The notes beneath the pieces are model-generated. The model did no database searches, had not been told where the DNA came from, and saw only the letters and a list, made by a program, of their open reading frames with translations. DNA of 64,000 bases from Epilithonimonas vandammei (GTDB lineage Bacteria; Bacteroidota; Bacteroidia; Flavobacteriales; Weeksellaceae), in NCBI RefSeq assembly GCF_003860525.1, contig NZ_CP034161.1:1488001-1552000 (forward strand), written 5' to 3'. Numbering within the stretch: position 1 is the stretch's first letter; each line of letters starts with the position of its first letter. The position numbers were made by a program, and so were the translations under genes. Shown here piece after piece: positions 8,005 through 17,531 of the stretch.

Positions 8005-9759
8005 TTATTCTGATTTTACAACCTCTGTTCTATCAGAGATTCCATTGGCGTTAAATGCTTCAATTTGAAAATAATACGCATCTGTTCTGTCTGCTCCTGT
8101 GAAGAAATATTCATTCTTGCCATAAACCATAATGCTTCCATATAATTTATCCGGCGATTTTCCCCAATAGATGACGTAGCCATCTGCGTCAGTGTTTTGT
8201 TGCCATTTGAACCAAATACTTCTTCTCTCGCCATATTTTTTCGGGTCAGCCCGTAACGGAACGAAGTTTTGAACTTTAGCAGGTTTTGTTCCTGCTCCTT
8301 TTCCAAACACTCGGAATCCACTCAAAGCGAATTTTCCTGTTGGCATTTTCAGATTTTCCATTTTCAAGAATCTTGCTTTTGCAGGCGTTTCCAATTCTAC
8401 GTAATCGTGCGGAACATCGGTTTGGTTTTTAGATTTGTCAACAATCACTTTCCAGTTTTTGCCATCATTAGAACCATAGATTTTATACTGATGCATTTTG
8501 CCGAGCGTTTTCCCCATAAACTCGACATCTTGGTCAGCATAATTAATTTGAATCGCATTAATCGTAGAAACTTCTCCCAAATCTGTCTGAAACCATTCTC
8601 CCGAATTTCCTGTTTTTGCAGACCAATAAGTTTTGATGTCTTCATCCACGGCAAGATTCGGTTGGTAACCACCTAAAGTCGAAGAAACTTGGACTGGCTT
8701 ATTATAATTCAATAACATCCAATTGGTAAATAAGCCTTTTGAAAAATCTTTGCCTTGTGCATATTGTGGTAAAAGAGTAGGGTAATCACCGTATGCGGTG
8801 TTGGTGTACATTACATCATCCTTATCAAATCCAGTTGGCCAGATTCCCAAACGTCTTTCAAAATTGTTCTTTGTCGAAATGAAAATCGTGGAAACGTGCC
8901 ACCAATTATTGAAGTTATCCTGAAATGTAGCGCCGTGTCCGGCTCCTCTCGCAAAACCACCTGGTTTATAAGAAAATGGATTGTGTTGCTGATATTCAAA
9001 GCCTTCTAAAGGATTTTTGGAAACATAAACTCCGTCAGAATAGCCACTGAACTCTGTTGCTGGCGCACCATATTGCATATAATATTTGTCCTTATATTTA
9101 GTAACCCAAGCACCTTCTACAAATGGTTGAAGAAAAACATTATCATTGTATTCTCCAAATCTTTCCCAACCGTGGTCTTCAGGTTTTAACCTTAAAACTG
9201 GTTTTACATAACCTTCGGATTGTAAAGTTTTAGTTTTGACTTCAGTTCCAAGAAGGGGCCACTCGTTGCTGGAACCCCAATAGAGATAAAGTTTGTCTTT
9301 GTCTTCATCATAATGGAAAGCAGGATCCCAAGCGCCAACTTTCAAAGTGTCAACAGCAATTTTCCAGTCGTCTTTTGTCGGATTGGTGCTTTTCCAAATC
9401 GGAAAATCCTGTTCCCAGGTTGAGCCATAGACGTACAAAGTGTCTTTCATTGCCCAGACTGCAGGCGCGTTCAAATCGTGAATGTATTTATTGTCTCTAA
9501 GGAATTTTCTTTTTACAAATTTCCAATCCAACATATTATCAGAATACCAATAACCTTCCTGATTGGTCGAAAATAGAAACAGCTTTTTCTGAAAATTAAC
9601 GATTACAGGGTCCGCAGTTGCACGGTGTTTTCCTTGCTTGGAGAAAACTTCAAACGGCGTGTAACCATAATCGATGTTAATAGGATTACAATAGGTTTTT
9701 TGTTGCGCTGAAAATAATGATACAATAGATAATGAAACTATTGCGAGTAATTTTTTCAT
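8005..9759 (-). CDS. exported GH43-family glycosidase with F5/8 type C and FN3-like domains
   Basis: A 584-residue exported protein with signal peptide MKKLLAIVSLSIVSLFSAQ. Residues about 30-340 form a five-bladed GH43-type catalytic domain. The presumed base Asp is in RATADPVIVNF, the pKa-modulating Asp in VGAWDPAFHYDEDKD, and the acid Glu in PFVEGAWVTKYKDK. Residues about 355-480 match an F5/8 type C (discoidin) sugar-binding module (WSAKTGNSGEWFQTDLGE). The last 90 residues look like fibronectin type III. GH43 enzymes are arabinofuranosidases or xylosidases on plant polysaccharides. It appears monocistronic with its own terminator. Confidence 0.85.
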   Translation of the reverse strand: MKKLLAIVSLSIVSLFSAQQKTYCNPINIDYGYTPFEVFSKQGKHRATADPVIVNFQKKLFLFSTNQEGYWYSDNMLDWKFVKRKFLRDNKYIHDLNAPAVWAMKDTLYVYGSTWEQDFPIWKSTNPTKDDWKIAVDTLKVGAWDPAFHYDEDKDKLYLYWGSSNEWPLLGTEVKTKTLQSEGYVKPVLRLKPEDHGWERFGEYNDNVFLQPFVEGAWVTKYKDKYYMQYGAPATEFSGYSDGVYVSKNPLEGFEYQQHNPFSYKPGGFARGAGHGATFQDNFNNWWHVSTIFISTKNNFERRLGIWPTGFDKDDVMYTNTAYGDYPTLLPQYAQGKDFSKGLFTNWMLLNYNKPVQVSSTLGGYQPNLAVDEDIKTYWSAKTGNSGEWFQTDLGEVSTINAIQINYADQDVEFMGKTLGKMHQYKIYGSNDGKNWKVIVDKSKNQTDVPHDYVELETPAKARFLKMENLKMPTGKFALSGFRVFGKGAGTKPAKVQNFVPLRADPKKYGERRSIWFKWQQNTDADGYVIYWGKSPDKLYGSIMVYGKNEYFFTGADRTDAYYFQIEAFNANGISDRTEVVKSE

Positions 9760-9809
9760 TTAAGATTTATTTTAATTCCGAATATGTTGAAAATTTAAGG
9801 AAAGATAAT

Positions 9810-10220
9810 TTATTCCTTCCAATTTTCCTTAATCAAGTCCAAAAGAAAATCTGGGCATCTTACAATTTTATTCGTTTCGGCATCCAGGAAAAATAGAGTG
9901 GTGGACGCTTCGGTAATTTTCACTTTATCTTCATTGTAAATTTCATAATCGAATTCGATTTTCACTCCCGGGTTTTTTTTAATATAGGTGTGAATTTCCA
10001 AAAGTTGATCATAAAGTCCTGGTCTGATGTATTTAATTTTATATTCGGAAACGGGTAGGAAAATACCCCGCCTTTCAATCTCGTCATATGATATTCCAAG
10101 TGTGCGAAAAAGCTCAACTCTTGCGACTTCAAAATATTCTGCATAGTTACCATAATAAACATATTTCATGGGGTCTGTTTCTCCGTAACGTACTCGTATT
10201 GAGTGTGTTGTGTGTATCAT
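9810..10220 (-). CDS. acyl-CoA thioesterase, 4HBT/YbgC family
   Basis: A 136-residue hotdog-fold protein. The family motif is seen near the N-terminus: RVRYGETDPMKYVYYGNYAEYFEVAR, with Asp in the ETDPM position and the YYGNYAEYFE helix. These enzymes hydrolyse acyl-CoA thioesters, and in some bacteria YbgC works with the Tol-Pal envelope system. Length is normal. It is divergently arranged with dnaA across a 134-bp AT-rich gap. Confidence 0.88.
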   Translation of the reverse strand: MIHTTHSIRVRYGETDPMKYVYYGNYAEYFEVARVELFRTLGISYDEIERRGIFLPVSEYKIKYIRPGLYDQLLEIHTYIKKNPGVKIEFDYEIYNEDKVKITEASTTLFFLDAETNKIVRCPDFLLDLIKENWKE

Positions 10221-10354
10221 TTTAAGTCATTAATAATTCATACAAATATATTTTTTAATAATCAATAGCTAAAATATTTTTTTATAAAAATTAATAATTG
10301 GATATTTGTCTTCTTCTAAAAAAACTAGAATATTACCGGTAATAGCAGCAGAAA

Positions 10355-11809
10355 ATGAATGATAATTTGGTATTGATCTGGGATAGGTGTCTCCAGTTTA
10401 TGAGAGACAATCTAAACGCAGCGGAGGATAATTCAGACCTCAAAAAGTTACAAAATTCTTTCGACTTATTGTTTGACAAAGTTCAGCCAATTTCTTTGGT
10501 GAACAATAATCTTACGTTGCTAGTTCCAAGCGATTTTTATAAGGAATATATTGAAGATAATTATCTGTCTTTACTGTCTGCTGCGCTCAAAAAAAATATC
10601 GGTAAAGGTGTGAAGTTGTGGTATTCTGTAATGGAAAACAAACCTGCAGGAAAAGAAAAGCCAATTACGATGAACGTAAAAGGAATTTCTACTCAGGCTC
10701 CAAAAATTCAGGAAGCGAGACCGGTTATTAAGGAAAATAATATCAATCCTTTTGTAGTCCCAGGAATCAAGAAAATCAATATTGATTCTAATCTGAAAGC
10801 AGATCAATCTTTTGATAATTTTGTAGAAGGCGAAAGCAACAAGTTTGCCTGCACAGTTGCAAAATCGATTGCAAAAAGACCTGGAGCAACCGCTTTTAAC
10901 CCACTGTTTGTTTATGGCGGATATGGTGTTGGAAAAACGCACCTGGCTCAGGCAATTGGTTTGGAGGTAAAAGCTTCTTTTCCTGATAAGGTTGTACTTT
11001 ATCAGTCTTCGGAAAAATTCATTCAGGATTTCGTAAAAGCGGCTAAATCTCAAAATAAAACAGACTTCCAGAATTATTATCAGATGATTGATGTTTTGAT
11101 TATCGATGATATTCAGTTCTTATCCGGAAAGGCAGCAACACAGGACAGTTTCTTCCATATTTTTGATTATCTCCATCAGAATGGTAAACAAATTATCTTG
11201 ACATCTGATAAAGCGCCTGCTGATATTTTGGATACTCAGGAAAGAATTATTTCCCGTTTCAAATGGGGACTTTCTGCGGAAATTAAATCTCCAAACTTCG
11301 AAACAAGAAGAAAAATCATCGTTGACAAATTAAGTCGTGACGGAATTGAATTGACGGATGATATGCTTGATTATCTAGCTTCTGAAGTTAAAACCAACGG
11401 TGTAAGAGAATTGATTGGCGTTGTAAATGCGGTGATTGCTTATTCAACGGTTTATAAATCGGATTTCAGTCTTGATTTATTAAAAGATACCATTAACAAG
11501 TTAGCGACAACTCAAAAGAAAACCATCAATATTCCTTATATTCAGGAAGTTGTATGTGATTATTTCGGGATTCAGAGAGAGCAATTATTGTCTAAAACCA
11601 GAAAAAGAGAAATTGCTTTGCCTAGACAGTTAGCCATGTATTTTGCAAAAGAATATACGAATGCAACATTTACAAAAATCGGAGAAGAAATGGGCGGGAA
11701 AGACCATTCGACCGTGATGTATGCTTGCGACACGATCCGCGATGTTTCCAAAATAGATAAAGAATTGAAGAAATACATCAAAGATTTGAAAGAAAAAATC
11801 GGTCAATAA
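10355..11809 (+). CDS. dnaA: chromosomal replication initiator protein DnaA
   Basis: A 484-residue DnaA of normal length. Domain I (DnaB/HU contact) spans the first 90 residues. A variable linker follows. The AAA+ domain has Walker A GGYGVGKTHLAQAI and Walker B VLIIDDIQFL. The C-terminal HTH carries the DnaA signature KDHSTVMYACDTI. It binds DnaA boxes and opens oriC. The 134-bp gap upstream is AT-rich but shows no obvious TTATNCACA boxes, so an origin next to this gene is not supported. Confidence 0.97.
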   Translation: MNDNLVLIWDRCLQFMRDNLNAAEDNSDLKKLQNSFDLLFDKVQPISLVNNNLTLLVPSDFYKEYIEDNYLSLLSAALKKNIGKGVKLWYSVMENKPAGKEKPITMNVKGISTQAPKIQEARPVIKENNINPFVVPGIKKINIDSNLKADQSFDNFVEGESNKFACTVAKSIAKRPGATAFNPLFVYGGYGVGKTHLAQAIGLEVKASFPDKVVLYQSSEKFIQDFVKAAKSQNKTDFQNYYQMIDVLIIDDIQFLSGKAATQDSFFHIFDYLHQNGKQIILTSDKAPADILDTQERIISRFKWGLSAEIKSPNFETRRKIIVDKLSRDGIELTDDMLDYLASEVKTNGVRELIGVVNAVIAYSTVYKSDFSLDLLKDTINKLATTQKKTINIPYIQEVVCDYFGIQREQLLSKTRKREIALPRQLAMYFAKEYTNATFTKIGEEMGGKDHSTVMYACDTIRDVSKIDKELKKYIKDLKEKIGQ

Positions 11810-11815
11810 TAATTA

Positions 11816-11841
11816 AAGTCTGAAAATTTTCAGACTTTTTT
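11816..11841 (+). terminator. rho-independent terminator after dnaA
   Basis: The perfect palindrome AAGTCTGAAAATTTTCAGAC is followed by T8, directly after the dnaA stop. It also separates dnaA from the convergent acetyltransferase gene and may serve both. Confidence 0.88.
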
Positions 11842-12336
11842 TTAAATCAAATTCGCACTTCGTCTTTCCAAAAGAATAGTGTCTCGCCAGATTCCATCCA
11901 TTTTTGAAATTTTTTCACGATATCCAACCTTTCTAAAACCAAATTTTTCATGAAGTTTTAGACTTGCTTCATTTTCCGGAAAAACACTGGATTGTAAAGT
12001 CCAGATTCCGTTGTTCTCACTTTCATAAATTAAAACTTTCATCAGTTCAGAAGCTATTCCCAATCCAAAAAAATCTGGATGAATATAAATGCTGACTTCC
12101 GCAACTCCAGAATAATTACAACGGGACGAGACCGGACTCAGTGCAATCCAACCGGCAATTCTCTTATCTATTTCTACATAAAATCTGGAATGCTGAAGGT
12201 GACCTTTATCCCACTCATCCCAGGTTGGAACAGAGGTGTTAAAAGTCGCATTTTTAGTTTCTATTCCCAGTTTATAAATTTCCAGAACATCCTTTCTATG
12301 CATTTCTAACAAAGGTTTTGTAGCAAATGTTTTCAT
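11842..12336 (-). CDS. GNAT acetyltransferase, phosphinothricin/arsinothricin type (ArsN-like)
   Basis: A 164-residue GNAT enzyme of the PAT/Bar group. The body has YSGVAEVSIYIHPDFFGLGIA, the acetyl-CoA pyrophosphate loop region, and the C-terminal NEASLKLHEKFGFRKVGY typical of the family. It lies directly downstream of acr3 on the same strand, with start at 12336 and the acr3 stop at 12337, so it is the last gene of the arsenic operon. Related enzymes in ars operons (ArsN1) acetylate arsinothricin and phosphinothricin. That role is inferred from family and context. Confidence 0.8.
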   Translation of the reverse strand: MKTFATKPLLEMHRKDVLEIYKLGIETKNATFNTSVPTWDEWDKGHLQHSRFYVEIDKRIAGWIALSPVSSRCNYSGVAEVSIYIHPDFFGLGIASELMKVLIYESENNGIWTLQSSVFPENEASLKLHEKFGFRKVGYREKISKMDGIWRDTILLERRSANLI

Positions 12337-13380
12337 TTAAATATGATTATCGTAGTAATATTTTTTCTTTAGAAATAAGCTTAGTTTCACCAATAGAATC
12401 AATACAGGAACTTCTACCAAAGGGCCAATGACTCCAACAAAAGCTTGTGCTGAATTGATTCCGAAAACCGAAATCGCTACTGCAATTGCTAACTCAAAAT
12501 TGTTTCCAGTTGCAGTGAAAGAGATGGAAGCGTTTTTATCATAAGGAACTTTCATTGATTTGTTAATAAAAAAACTTACAAAAAACATCAGTACAAAGTA
12601 AACAATCAAAGGAACGGCAACTTTTAACACATCCATTGGCAGTTCAACAATTGTACTTCCTTTCAGGCTAAACATCAAAACAATCGTGAATAATAAAGCA
12701 TATAAAGTAATGGGCGAAATTGCTGGTATAAATTTCCGGCTGTACCAATCTACGCCTTTTGTTTTTACTAAAAAATAACGTGTTAAAAATCCTGCTAAAA
12801 AGGGAATGCCGAGGTAAATCAAAACACTTTCCGTAACATCACGCATCGGCACCGAAACATTAAAATTTCCTAAGCCTAATTTTTGCGGCAATACATTAAT
12901 AAATAGCCAGACGAAAAAACTGTATGAAAAAATCTGAAAAATACTGTTCAGCGCAACCAGAAGCGCAGCATATTCACGGTTTCCTTTTGCCAAGTCATTC
13001 CAGACGATTACCATTGCAATGCATCTCGCAAGCCCGATTAAAATCAGTCCGACCATATAATCCGGTTCGTCTCGAAGAAATATGATGGCCAGAATAAACA
13101 TTAAAACTGGACCAATAATCCAGTTGAGAATCAACGAAATAAGCAGCACTTTTTTATCCTTGAAAGTTTTTGGCAACAATGAGTAATCTACTTTTGCAAG
13201 CGGCGGATACATCATCAAAATCAATCCAATCGCCAACGGAATATTTGTGCTTCCTACCGAAAGGCTTTCTGTCATTCTAGAAAAATCCGGGAAAAAGTAT
13301 CCTAAAGCTACTCCGATTGTCATCGCAAGAAAAATCCAAAGCGTTAAATACCGGTCGAGAAATTTTAATTTTGGCTGCAT
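12337..13380 (-). CDS. acr3: arsenite efflux transporter, ACR3 family
   Basis: A membrane protein of about 347 residues with ten predicted hydrophobic segments. I chose ATG at 13380 ([15 protein letters not shown]) because homologues begin this way and the upstream stretch belongs to arsC. ACR3 landmarks are [18 protein letters not shown] with the key Cys, and [20 protein letters not shown]. It exports arsenite driven by the proton gradient. It overlaps the upstream arsenate reductase gene by 16 bp and is followed without a gap by the acetyltransferase. Confidence 0.93.
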   Translation of the reverse strand: MQPKLKFLDRYLTLWIFLAMTIGVALGYFFPDFSRMTESLSVGSTNIPLAIGLILMMYPPLAKVDYSLLPKTFKDKKVLLISLILNWIIGPVLMFILAIIFLRDEPDYMVGLILIGLARCIAMVIVWNDLAKGNREYAALLVALNSIFQIFSYSFFVWLFINVLPQKLGLGNFNVSVPMRDVTESVLIYLGIPFLAGFLTRYFLVKTKGVDWYSRKFIPAISPITLYALLFTIVLMFSLKGSTIVELPMDVLKVAVPLIVYFVLMFFVSFFINKSMKVPYDKNASISFTATGNNFELAIAVAISVFGINSAQAFVGVIGPLVEVPVLILLVKLSLFLKKKYYYDNHI

Positions 13381-13994
13381 TTTATTTTTTTTAATAATGA
13401 AAAAGAATAAAGACATTCCATAGCAATTTGATTGCTTCTTTCGGTATATTTTTCGTCCATTAGAATGGAATTGTCATAAGATTTCGGGTCGAAATATGTT
13501 GTTCCAATGCGTAAATCACACCCAGGAATAAAAGGACAATTTTCATCTGCATCTCCGCAAGTCATTACTGCTACAAAATTTTCTTTGGGAAGACTTTCAT
13601 CGTCGATCGTTTTAGAAAAACAAAGATTTGATTTGCTTTCGCCAAATAACACTTCATATTTCGGATTGGCTGTTTCGTCAGATTTTTTAACCTCGAAACC
13701 ACAAGCAATCAAAGCATTGATGGCATTTTGATTAAAAGCTGTAACTTCAGTTCCTGCTGAAAAACTATGGATATCAAAACCATAAAAATCGGCAGCAACT
13801 TTTGACCAAACCTGCCCGAGATGACTTCTGCGTGAGTTGTGTGTGCAAACATAGACCAGATTAACCTCTTCTTTTTCATCAATCTTTCGCTGGATATGAG
13901 TCGCCAGTTTTTCCAACAAAGCTTTTCTTTCAGGATTGATTTCTTTAAAATTGTTGCTGAGAATTTCACAACGCTCTTTTATTTTCTGAAACAT
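13365..13994 (-). CDS. arsC: arsenate reductase, low-molecular-weight phosphatase type
   Basis: About 209 residues from ATG at 13994. The LMW-PTP P-loop in arsenate-reductase form is [15 protein letters not shown] (C-x5-R). The downstream redox Cys pair is suggested by [18 protein letters not shown]. It reduces arsenate to arsenite for export by the adjacent ACR3. The N-terminal 45-residue helical extension is common in Bacteroidota homologues. The gene sits 19 bp after the DUF6428 gene and overlaps acr3 by 16 bp. Confidence 0.9.
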   Translation of the reverse strand: MFQKIKERCEILSNNFKEINPERKALLEKLATHIQRKIDEKEEVNLVYVCTHNSRRSHLGQVWSKVAADFYGFDIHSFSAGTEVTAFNQNAINALIACGFEVKKSDETANPKYEVLFGESKSNLCFSKTIDDESLPKENFVAVMTCGDADENCPFIPGCDLRIGTTYFDPKSYDNSILMDEKYTERSNQIAMECLYSFSLLKKIKCSQN

Positions 13995-14013
13995 CTTGAT
14001 ATATTTTTTAAAA

Positions 14014-14478
14014 TTAACAACATCCACTTCCGGGAGTACAAGAGTTAGAGTTTAATTCTGATAAATTTCTTTTTGTTTTTGTTGCCGGGATTCCGCAAGA
14101 GTCTTGAGCCAGACAAGCCGTTGTTTTATTTTTCAGAATAAAATGTTTTCCGTTGAATTCCAAATCATATTTACCGATAGTCTCGCTTTGATATTCTACT
14201 TCAATTTCAGAATTTTCTATGCCTAGTTTTTCTTCCGAAAGTCTGATGATGTTAAGTAATTTTCCTGGTTTTAAACGATGTTCATAATCATTTGCGTTCC
14301 AGAGTTGGAAATTAACGACTTTTTCATTTCGAATTGTTCCACCGCAATCAATAAAGTTTTTTATGATTTGTCCTACTTCCGTCACGTGGAAGTGTTCCGG
14401 AACAATAGTCCCATTTTCTAACTGAAATTCTACATTTTCCAATGTTGGAAGAATCTCTTTGATTTGTTCAAGTGTCAT
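14014..14478 (-). CDS. DUF6428 family protein in ars operon
   Basis: A 154-residue protein starting at ATG 14478 (MTLEQIKEILPTLENVEFQL). The segment PEHFHVTEVGQIIKNFIDCGG and the C-terminal Cys-containing tail (TACLAQDSCGIPATK, CTPGSGCC) are recognisable in DUF6428 proteins, which accompany arsR/arsC/acr3 in Bacteroidota. The C-terminal cysteines could bind As(III), but no function is established. It lies between arsR and arsC. A second copy of the candidate ArsR operator sits 29 bp upstream of its start, which may allow separate control from arsR. Confidence 0.75.
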   Translation of the reverse strand: MTLEQIKEILPTLENVEFQLENGTIVPEHFHVTEVGQIIKNFIDCGGTIRNEKVVNFQLWNANDYEHRLKPGKLLNIIRLSEEKLGIENSEIEVEYQSETIGKYDLEFNGKHFILKNKTTACLAQDSCGIPATKTKRNLSELNSNSCTPGSGCC

Positions 14479-14506
14479 ATTAGTAAGATTTAGATTAATT
14501 TGTTTT

Positions 14507-14523
14507 ATTGCAATATTACGATT
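14507..14523. promoter_or_regulatory. candidate ArsR operator, copy 2 (before DUF6428 gene)
   Basis: ATTGCAATATTACGATT is identical, base for base, to the sequence upstream of arsR at 14884-14900. It lies 29 bp upstream of the DUF6428 start. An identical 17-mer in two leader positions of one ars operon fits a regulator binding site; assignment to ArsR is inference. Confidence 0.6.
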
Positions 14524-14542
14524 GATGGATTCAAAAAAATAT

Positions 14543-14869
14543 TCAGCAACATTTTTCTTTAGAAACGGTTTCGATGATTTTTGAAAAATAAGAATTGATG
14601 ATTTCGATGACCTTTTCATCAATACAATAACAAATCGAGTTTCCTTCGATATTTCCTTTGATAATTCCCGCATTTTTTAATTCTTTCAAGTGTTGCGAAA
14701 CTGTCGGCTGCGCCAATGGAAGTTCATTCACTATGTCTCCGCAGATACATTCGTTTACTTTCATCAGATATTCGATAATAGCGATTCTTGCAGGATGTCC
14801 AAATGCTTTTGCGATGTTGGCAATTCTATTTTGTTGTTCTGTAAAATGTTCAGTTTTGGTTGCGCCCAT
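14543..14869 (-). CDS. arsR: ArsR/SmtB-family transcriptional regulator
   Basis: A 108-residue winged-helix repressor. The metal-sensing region NECICGDIVNELPLAQPTVSQHLKEL carries the ECICGD motif (the family's ELCVCDL-like alpha-3 site), followed by the recognition helix. ArsR proteins leave DNA when As(III) binds the Cys pair. It is the first gene of the ars operon on the minus strand. A 17-bp operator candidate, containing the palindrome AATATTGCAATATT, is 14 bp upstream of its start. Confidence 0.93.
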   Translation of the reverse strand: MGATKTEHFTEQQNRIANIAKAFGHPARIAIIEYLMKVNECICGDIVNELPLAQPTVSQHLKELKNAGIIKGNIEGNSICYCIDEKVIEIINSYFSKIIETVSKEKCC

Positions 14870-14883
14870 TTTAATAATTTAAT

Positions 14884-14900
14884 ATTGCAATATTACGATT
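14884..14900. promoter_or_regulatory. candidate ArsR operator, copy 1 (before arsR)
   Basis: ATTGCAATATTACGATT lies 14 bp upstream of the arsR start. It overlaps the perfect palindrome AATATTGCAATATT at 14881-14894 and matches the copy at 14507-14523 exactly. Confidence 0.65.
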
Positions 14901-15374
14901 AAAATTTAATTGACCAATTAATTTTGAATTGTTTTTTTTGTTTTAAATTTATGGAGGTCATAAGATTTTTTCATATCAAATAAAGACTATTTTAAATGGA
15001 TTTTAATTGTTTTTAAAGCTTGTTTAATTTGTATCAGAAATGATTTTATAACCACATAGACACATAGTTTTTGTGTAAATAAGAGAAAAATAGTAAATAT
15101 TGTACTTCTGTTTTTTTTCTTTTTTGCACTTAATCTTGAGGTTTTCTATTGGATTATGTAATTTTGATTAATTTTCAAACAGGCTCTCAATATCACATAT
15201 TTTTCTGATAAGGCAGATTCTATAGATTGTAAAGTTTTAATCTCCAAAATCTTCCGAATCTGTGTAACTACTTTATTTTTCAGTATGCAATTAAGTTATG
15301 ACCTCTATTCTTTTTTTTATTTTTAAATTTAAAGTCATTTTACTTTTTACATTATACATTTTACAATTTTAAAG
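14901..15374. other. 474-bp AT-rich intergenic region
   Basis: No coding potential is seen. It holds the divergent promoter region between arsR and the tyrosine phosphatase gene. One half of the ACATAGACACATAG repeat lies at about 15052-15067; a complete inverted version is at 18238-18297. Poly-T runs are frequent. No RNA gene was recognised. Confidence 0.5.
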
Positions 15375-15815
15375 ATGAAAATACTAATGGTCTGCCTCGG
15401 GAATATTTGCAGAAGTCCTTTAGCAGAAGGGATTTTGAAATCCAAACTTGATGATAGTTATTTTGTAGACAGCGCAGGAACAATCAATTACCACGAAGGC
15501 AATGGTCCTGACGAGCGTTCTGTAAAAACCGCTTTCAAAAACGGAATTGATATCTCGATGCAAAAATCAAGGCCAATCAAAAAATCAGATTTGGATGAGT
15601 TTGATTTGATTTTCTGTATGGACAAAAACAATTACAAAGATGTTTTGAAAATGGCGGACGATTCTCAAAAGCATAAAATCAGATTGATTCTTGATAACGA
15701 ATTGGAAGTTCCAGATCCGTATTATGGCGGAATTGACGGTTTTGATAAAGTTTACAAAATGCTCGACGAATCCTGCGAAATAATCGCCAAAAAAATCAAG
15801 AACAACACGATATAA
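15375..15815 (+). CDS. low-molecular-weight protein-tyrosine phosphatase
   Basis: A 146-residue LMW-PTP. The P-loop VCLGNICRSPLAEG (C-x5-R-S) is at the N-terminus and the general-acid loop is LEVPDPYYGG near residue 113. It dephosphorylates phosphotyrosine proteins and in some bacteria controls polysaccharide tyrosine kinases, but no kinase gene is nearby. The length is normal for the family. It differs from the neighbouring arsenate reductase in lacking the extra redox cysteines. The next gene, a dicarboxylate transporter, follows after 38 bp. Confidence 0.92.
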   Translation: MKILMVCLGNICRSPLAEGILKSKLDDSYFVDSAGTINYHEGNGPDERSVKTAFKNGIDISMQKSRPIKKSDLDEFDLIFCMDKNNYKDVLKMADDSQKHKIRLILDNELEVPDPYYGGIDGFDKVYKMLDESCEIIAKKIKNNTI

Positions 15816-15853
15816 TTCATAAACAATTCTAAATTTGTAAGATAAGTCTTTTT

Positions 15854-17131
15854 ATGAATTTGGACATTGAACAAAAATCTATAAAACCGAAAAAATTCTA
15901 TCAGCTTCTTTATATTCAGGTGCTGATTGCGATTGTTTTCGGTGTTTCGCTCGGTTATTTTTATCCGCATTTAGGCGAGAAAATGAAACCGCTCGGCGAC
16001 GGATTCATCAAGCTGGTCAAAATGATTATTGCGCCGGTAATTTTCTTAACTGTTTCTACAGGAATTGCTGGAATGAGCGATTTGAAGAAAGTCGGAAGAG
16101 TCGCTGGAAAAGCTTTCATTTACTTTTTTGCATTTTCAACTTTAGCATTGATAATCGGAATGATTGTCAGTCATATTGTTCAGCCGGGGAAAGGTCTAAA
16201 CATCAACCCAAATACTTTGAACGGAGCAGAAGTTGAGAAATATGTAAAAGCGGCGCACGACAATTCTTTGGTCAGTTTTATTTTCAATATTATTCCGGAG
16301 ACTTTGTTCAGTCCATTGACTGGCGATAATATTCTGCAGGTTTTGCTGGTAGCGATTTTATTTGGCGTTGCTTTGGCGTTAACTTCAGAGAAAAGTTATC
16401 CAGTTTTCGATTTTCTTCAGGCTTTGACAATTCCGATTTTCAAGGTTGTAGAGATTTTGATGAAACTAGCTCCAATTGGTGCTTTCGGAGCAATGGCTTT
16501 CACTATTGGGAAATATGGTGTTGAATCGCTAAAAAACTTGGCAATGCTGGTCGGGACATTTTATGTGACTTCGGCTTTGTTTGTTGTTTTGATTTTAGGA
16601 AGTGTTGCTTGGTATAACGGATTCAATATTTTCAAATTTCTGAAGTATATCAAAGAAGAAATTTTTCTGGTTTTGGGAACAAGTTCGTCTGAACCTGCAC
16701 TTCCCGGATTGATGAAAAAGATGGAAAACGCAGGATGTGACAAAGGCGTTGTTGGTTTGGTGGTTCCAACAGGTTATTCTTTCAATCTTGACGGAACCAA
16801 TATTTATATGACGTTGGCGGCGTTGTTTATTGCTCAGGCTTTTAATATCGATTTGACTTTGGAGCATCAGATTGGATTACTTTTGGTCGCGATGTTGAGT
16901 TCCAAAGGTGCAGCTGGCGTTACAGGTGCAGGATTTATCACTTTGGCCGCAACTTTGGCAGTCGTTCCCGAAGTTCCTATTGCAGGGATGACATTGATTC
17001 TCGGGATTGACAAATTTATGTCAGAATGCCGAGCGTTGACCAATGTGATTGGGAATGCAGTCGCGACAGTTGTCGTTTCCAATTGGGAAAATCGATTGGA
17101 CAAGGACCGATTAAAAGAAGTTTTGAACTAA
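15854..17131 (+). CDS. dicarboxylate/amino acid:cation symporter (DctA/GltP family)
   Basis: A 425-residue membrane protein of the DAACS family. The re-entrant loop motifs are clear: [14 protein letters not shown] (HP1), [18 protein letters not shown] (TM7 with the NMDGT-like signature) and [20 protein letters not shown] (HP2). It takes up C4-dicarboxylates or acidic amino acids with H+ or Na+. The specificity is not determined by what I can see, so no gene symbol is given. Confidence 0.92.
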   Translation: MNLDIEQKSIKPKKFYQLLYIQVLIAIVFGVSLGYFYPHLGEKMKPLGDGFIKLVKMIIAPVIFLTVSTGIAGMSDLKKVGRVAGKAFIYFFAFSTLALIIGMIVSHIVQPGKGLNINPNTLNGAEVEKYVKAAHDNSLVSFIFNIIPETLFSPLTGDNILQVLLVAILFGVALALTSEKSYPVFDFLQALTIPIFKVVEILMKLAPIGAFGAMAFTIGKYGVESLKNLAMLVGTFYVTSALFVVLILGSVAWYNGFNIFKFLKYIKEEIFLVLGTSSSEPALPGLMKKMENAGCDKGVVGLVVPTGYSFNLDGTNIYMTLAALFIAQAFNIDLTLEHQIGLLLVAMLSSKGAAGVTGAGFITLAATLAVVPEVPIAGMTLILGIDKFMSECRALTNVIGNAVATVVVSNWENRLDKDRLKEVLN

Positions 17132-17224
17132 ATTTGTAATTGTTAGGATTTGGGTAGCTTAATCCGCCAGTAGTTTATCCTGAGCTTGACGAAGGACTCC
17201 CAAACCTTTAGGTTCGACGAAGTC

Positions 17225-17287
17225 AATCTTTTCACTCCACTGCGTTGCGTAAAAAGGATTTCCGCTCAAGTCGGGCTGCGAGTGATT
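17225..17287. repeat. dispersed intergenic repeat, inverted partner of 19501-19563
   Basis: About 63 bp beginning AATCTTTTCACTCCACTGCG and ending in AGTGATT is nearly the reverse complement of 19501-19563. It lies in the 400-bp gap 17132-17531 between the transporter and methyltransferase genes, which otherwise shows no gene. The pair flanks the RsmI-like and AI-2E genes. Confidence 0.75.
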
Positions 17288-17531
17288 CAACGTTAATAGT
17301 GACATTGGAAACGGAAGCGTTAAGAAATATTGAAAAAATTGCGTTAAGAAAAATCTACTGTTTGAAGCTGTGGTTGGAAAAGCGGCGGCAGCGAGTTTAG
17401 ATTTTTTAGTAATTTATTCAATATTTTAGCTGAGTTTCCACAGTCTTGAATTTTTGGTTATTTTGTTTCAAGAAACCTAACGACGTGGTGACGAAGTCAC
17501 AAAAGAACATAACATAATTAATAAATTTAAA

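Noticed and set aside
10221-10354. Possible oriC beside dnaA
   Set aside because: The gap is AT-rich but no TTATNCACA-type box cluster is visible, and it is only 134 bp long.
14901-15374. Riboswitch or small RNA upstream of the tyrosine phosphatase gene
   Set aside because: Only AT-rich sequence and a partial dispersed repeat are seen; no known riboswitch core was recognised.
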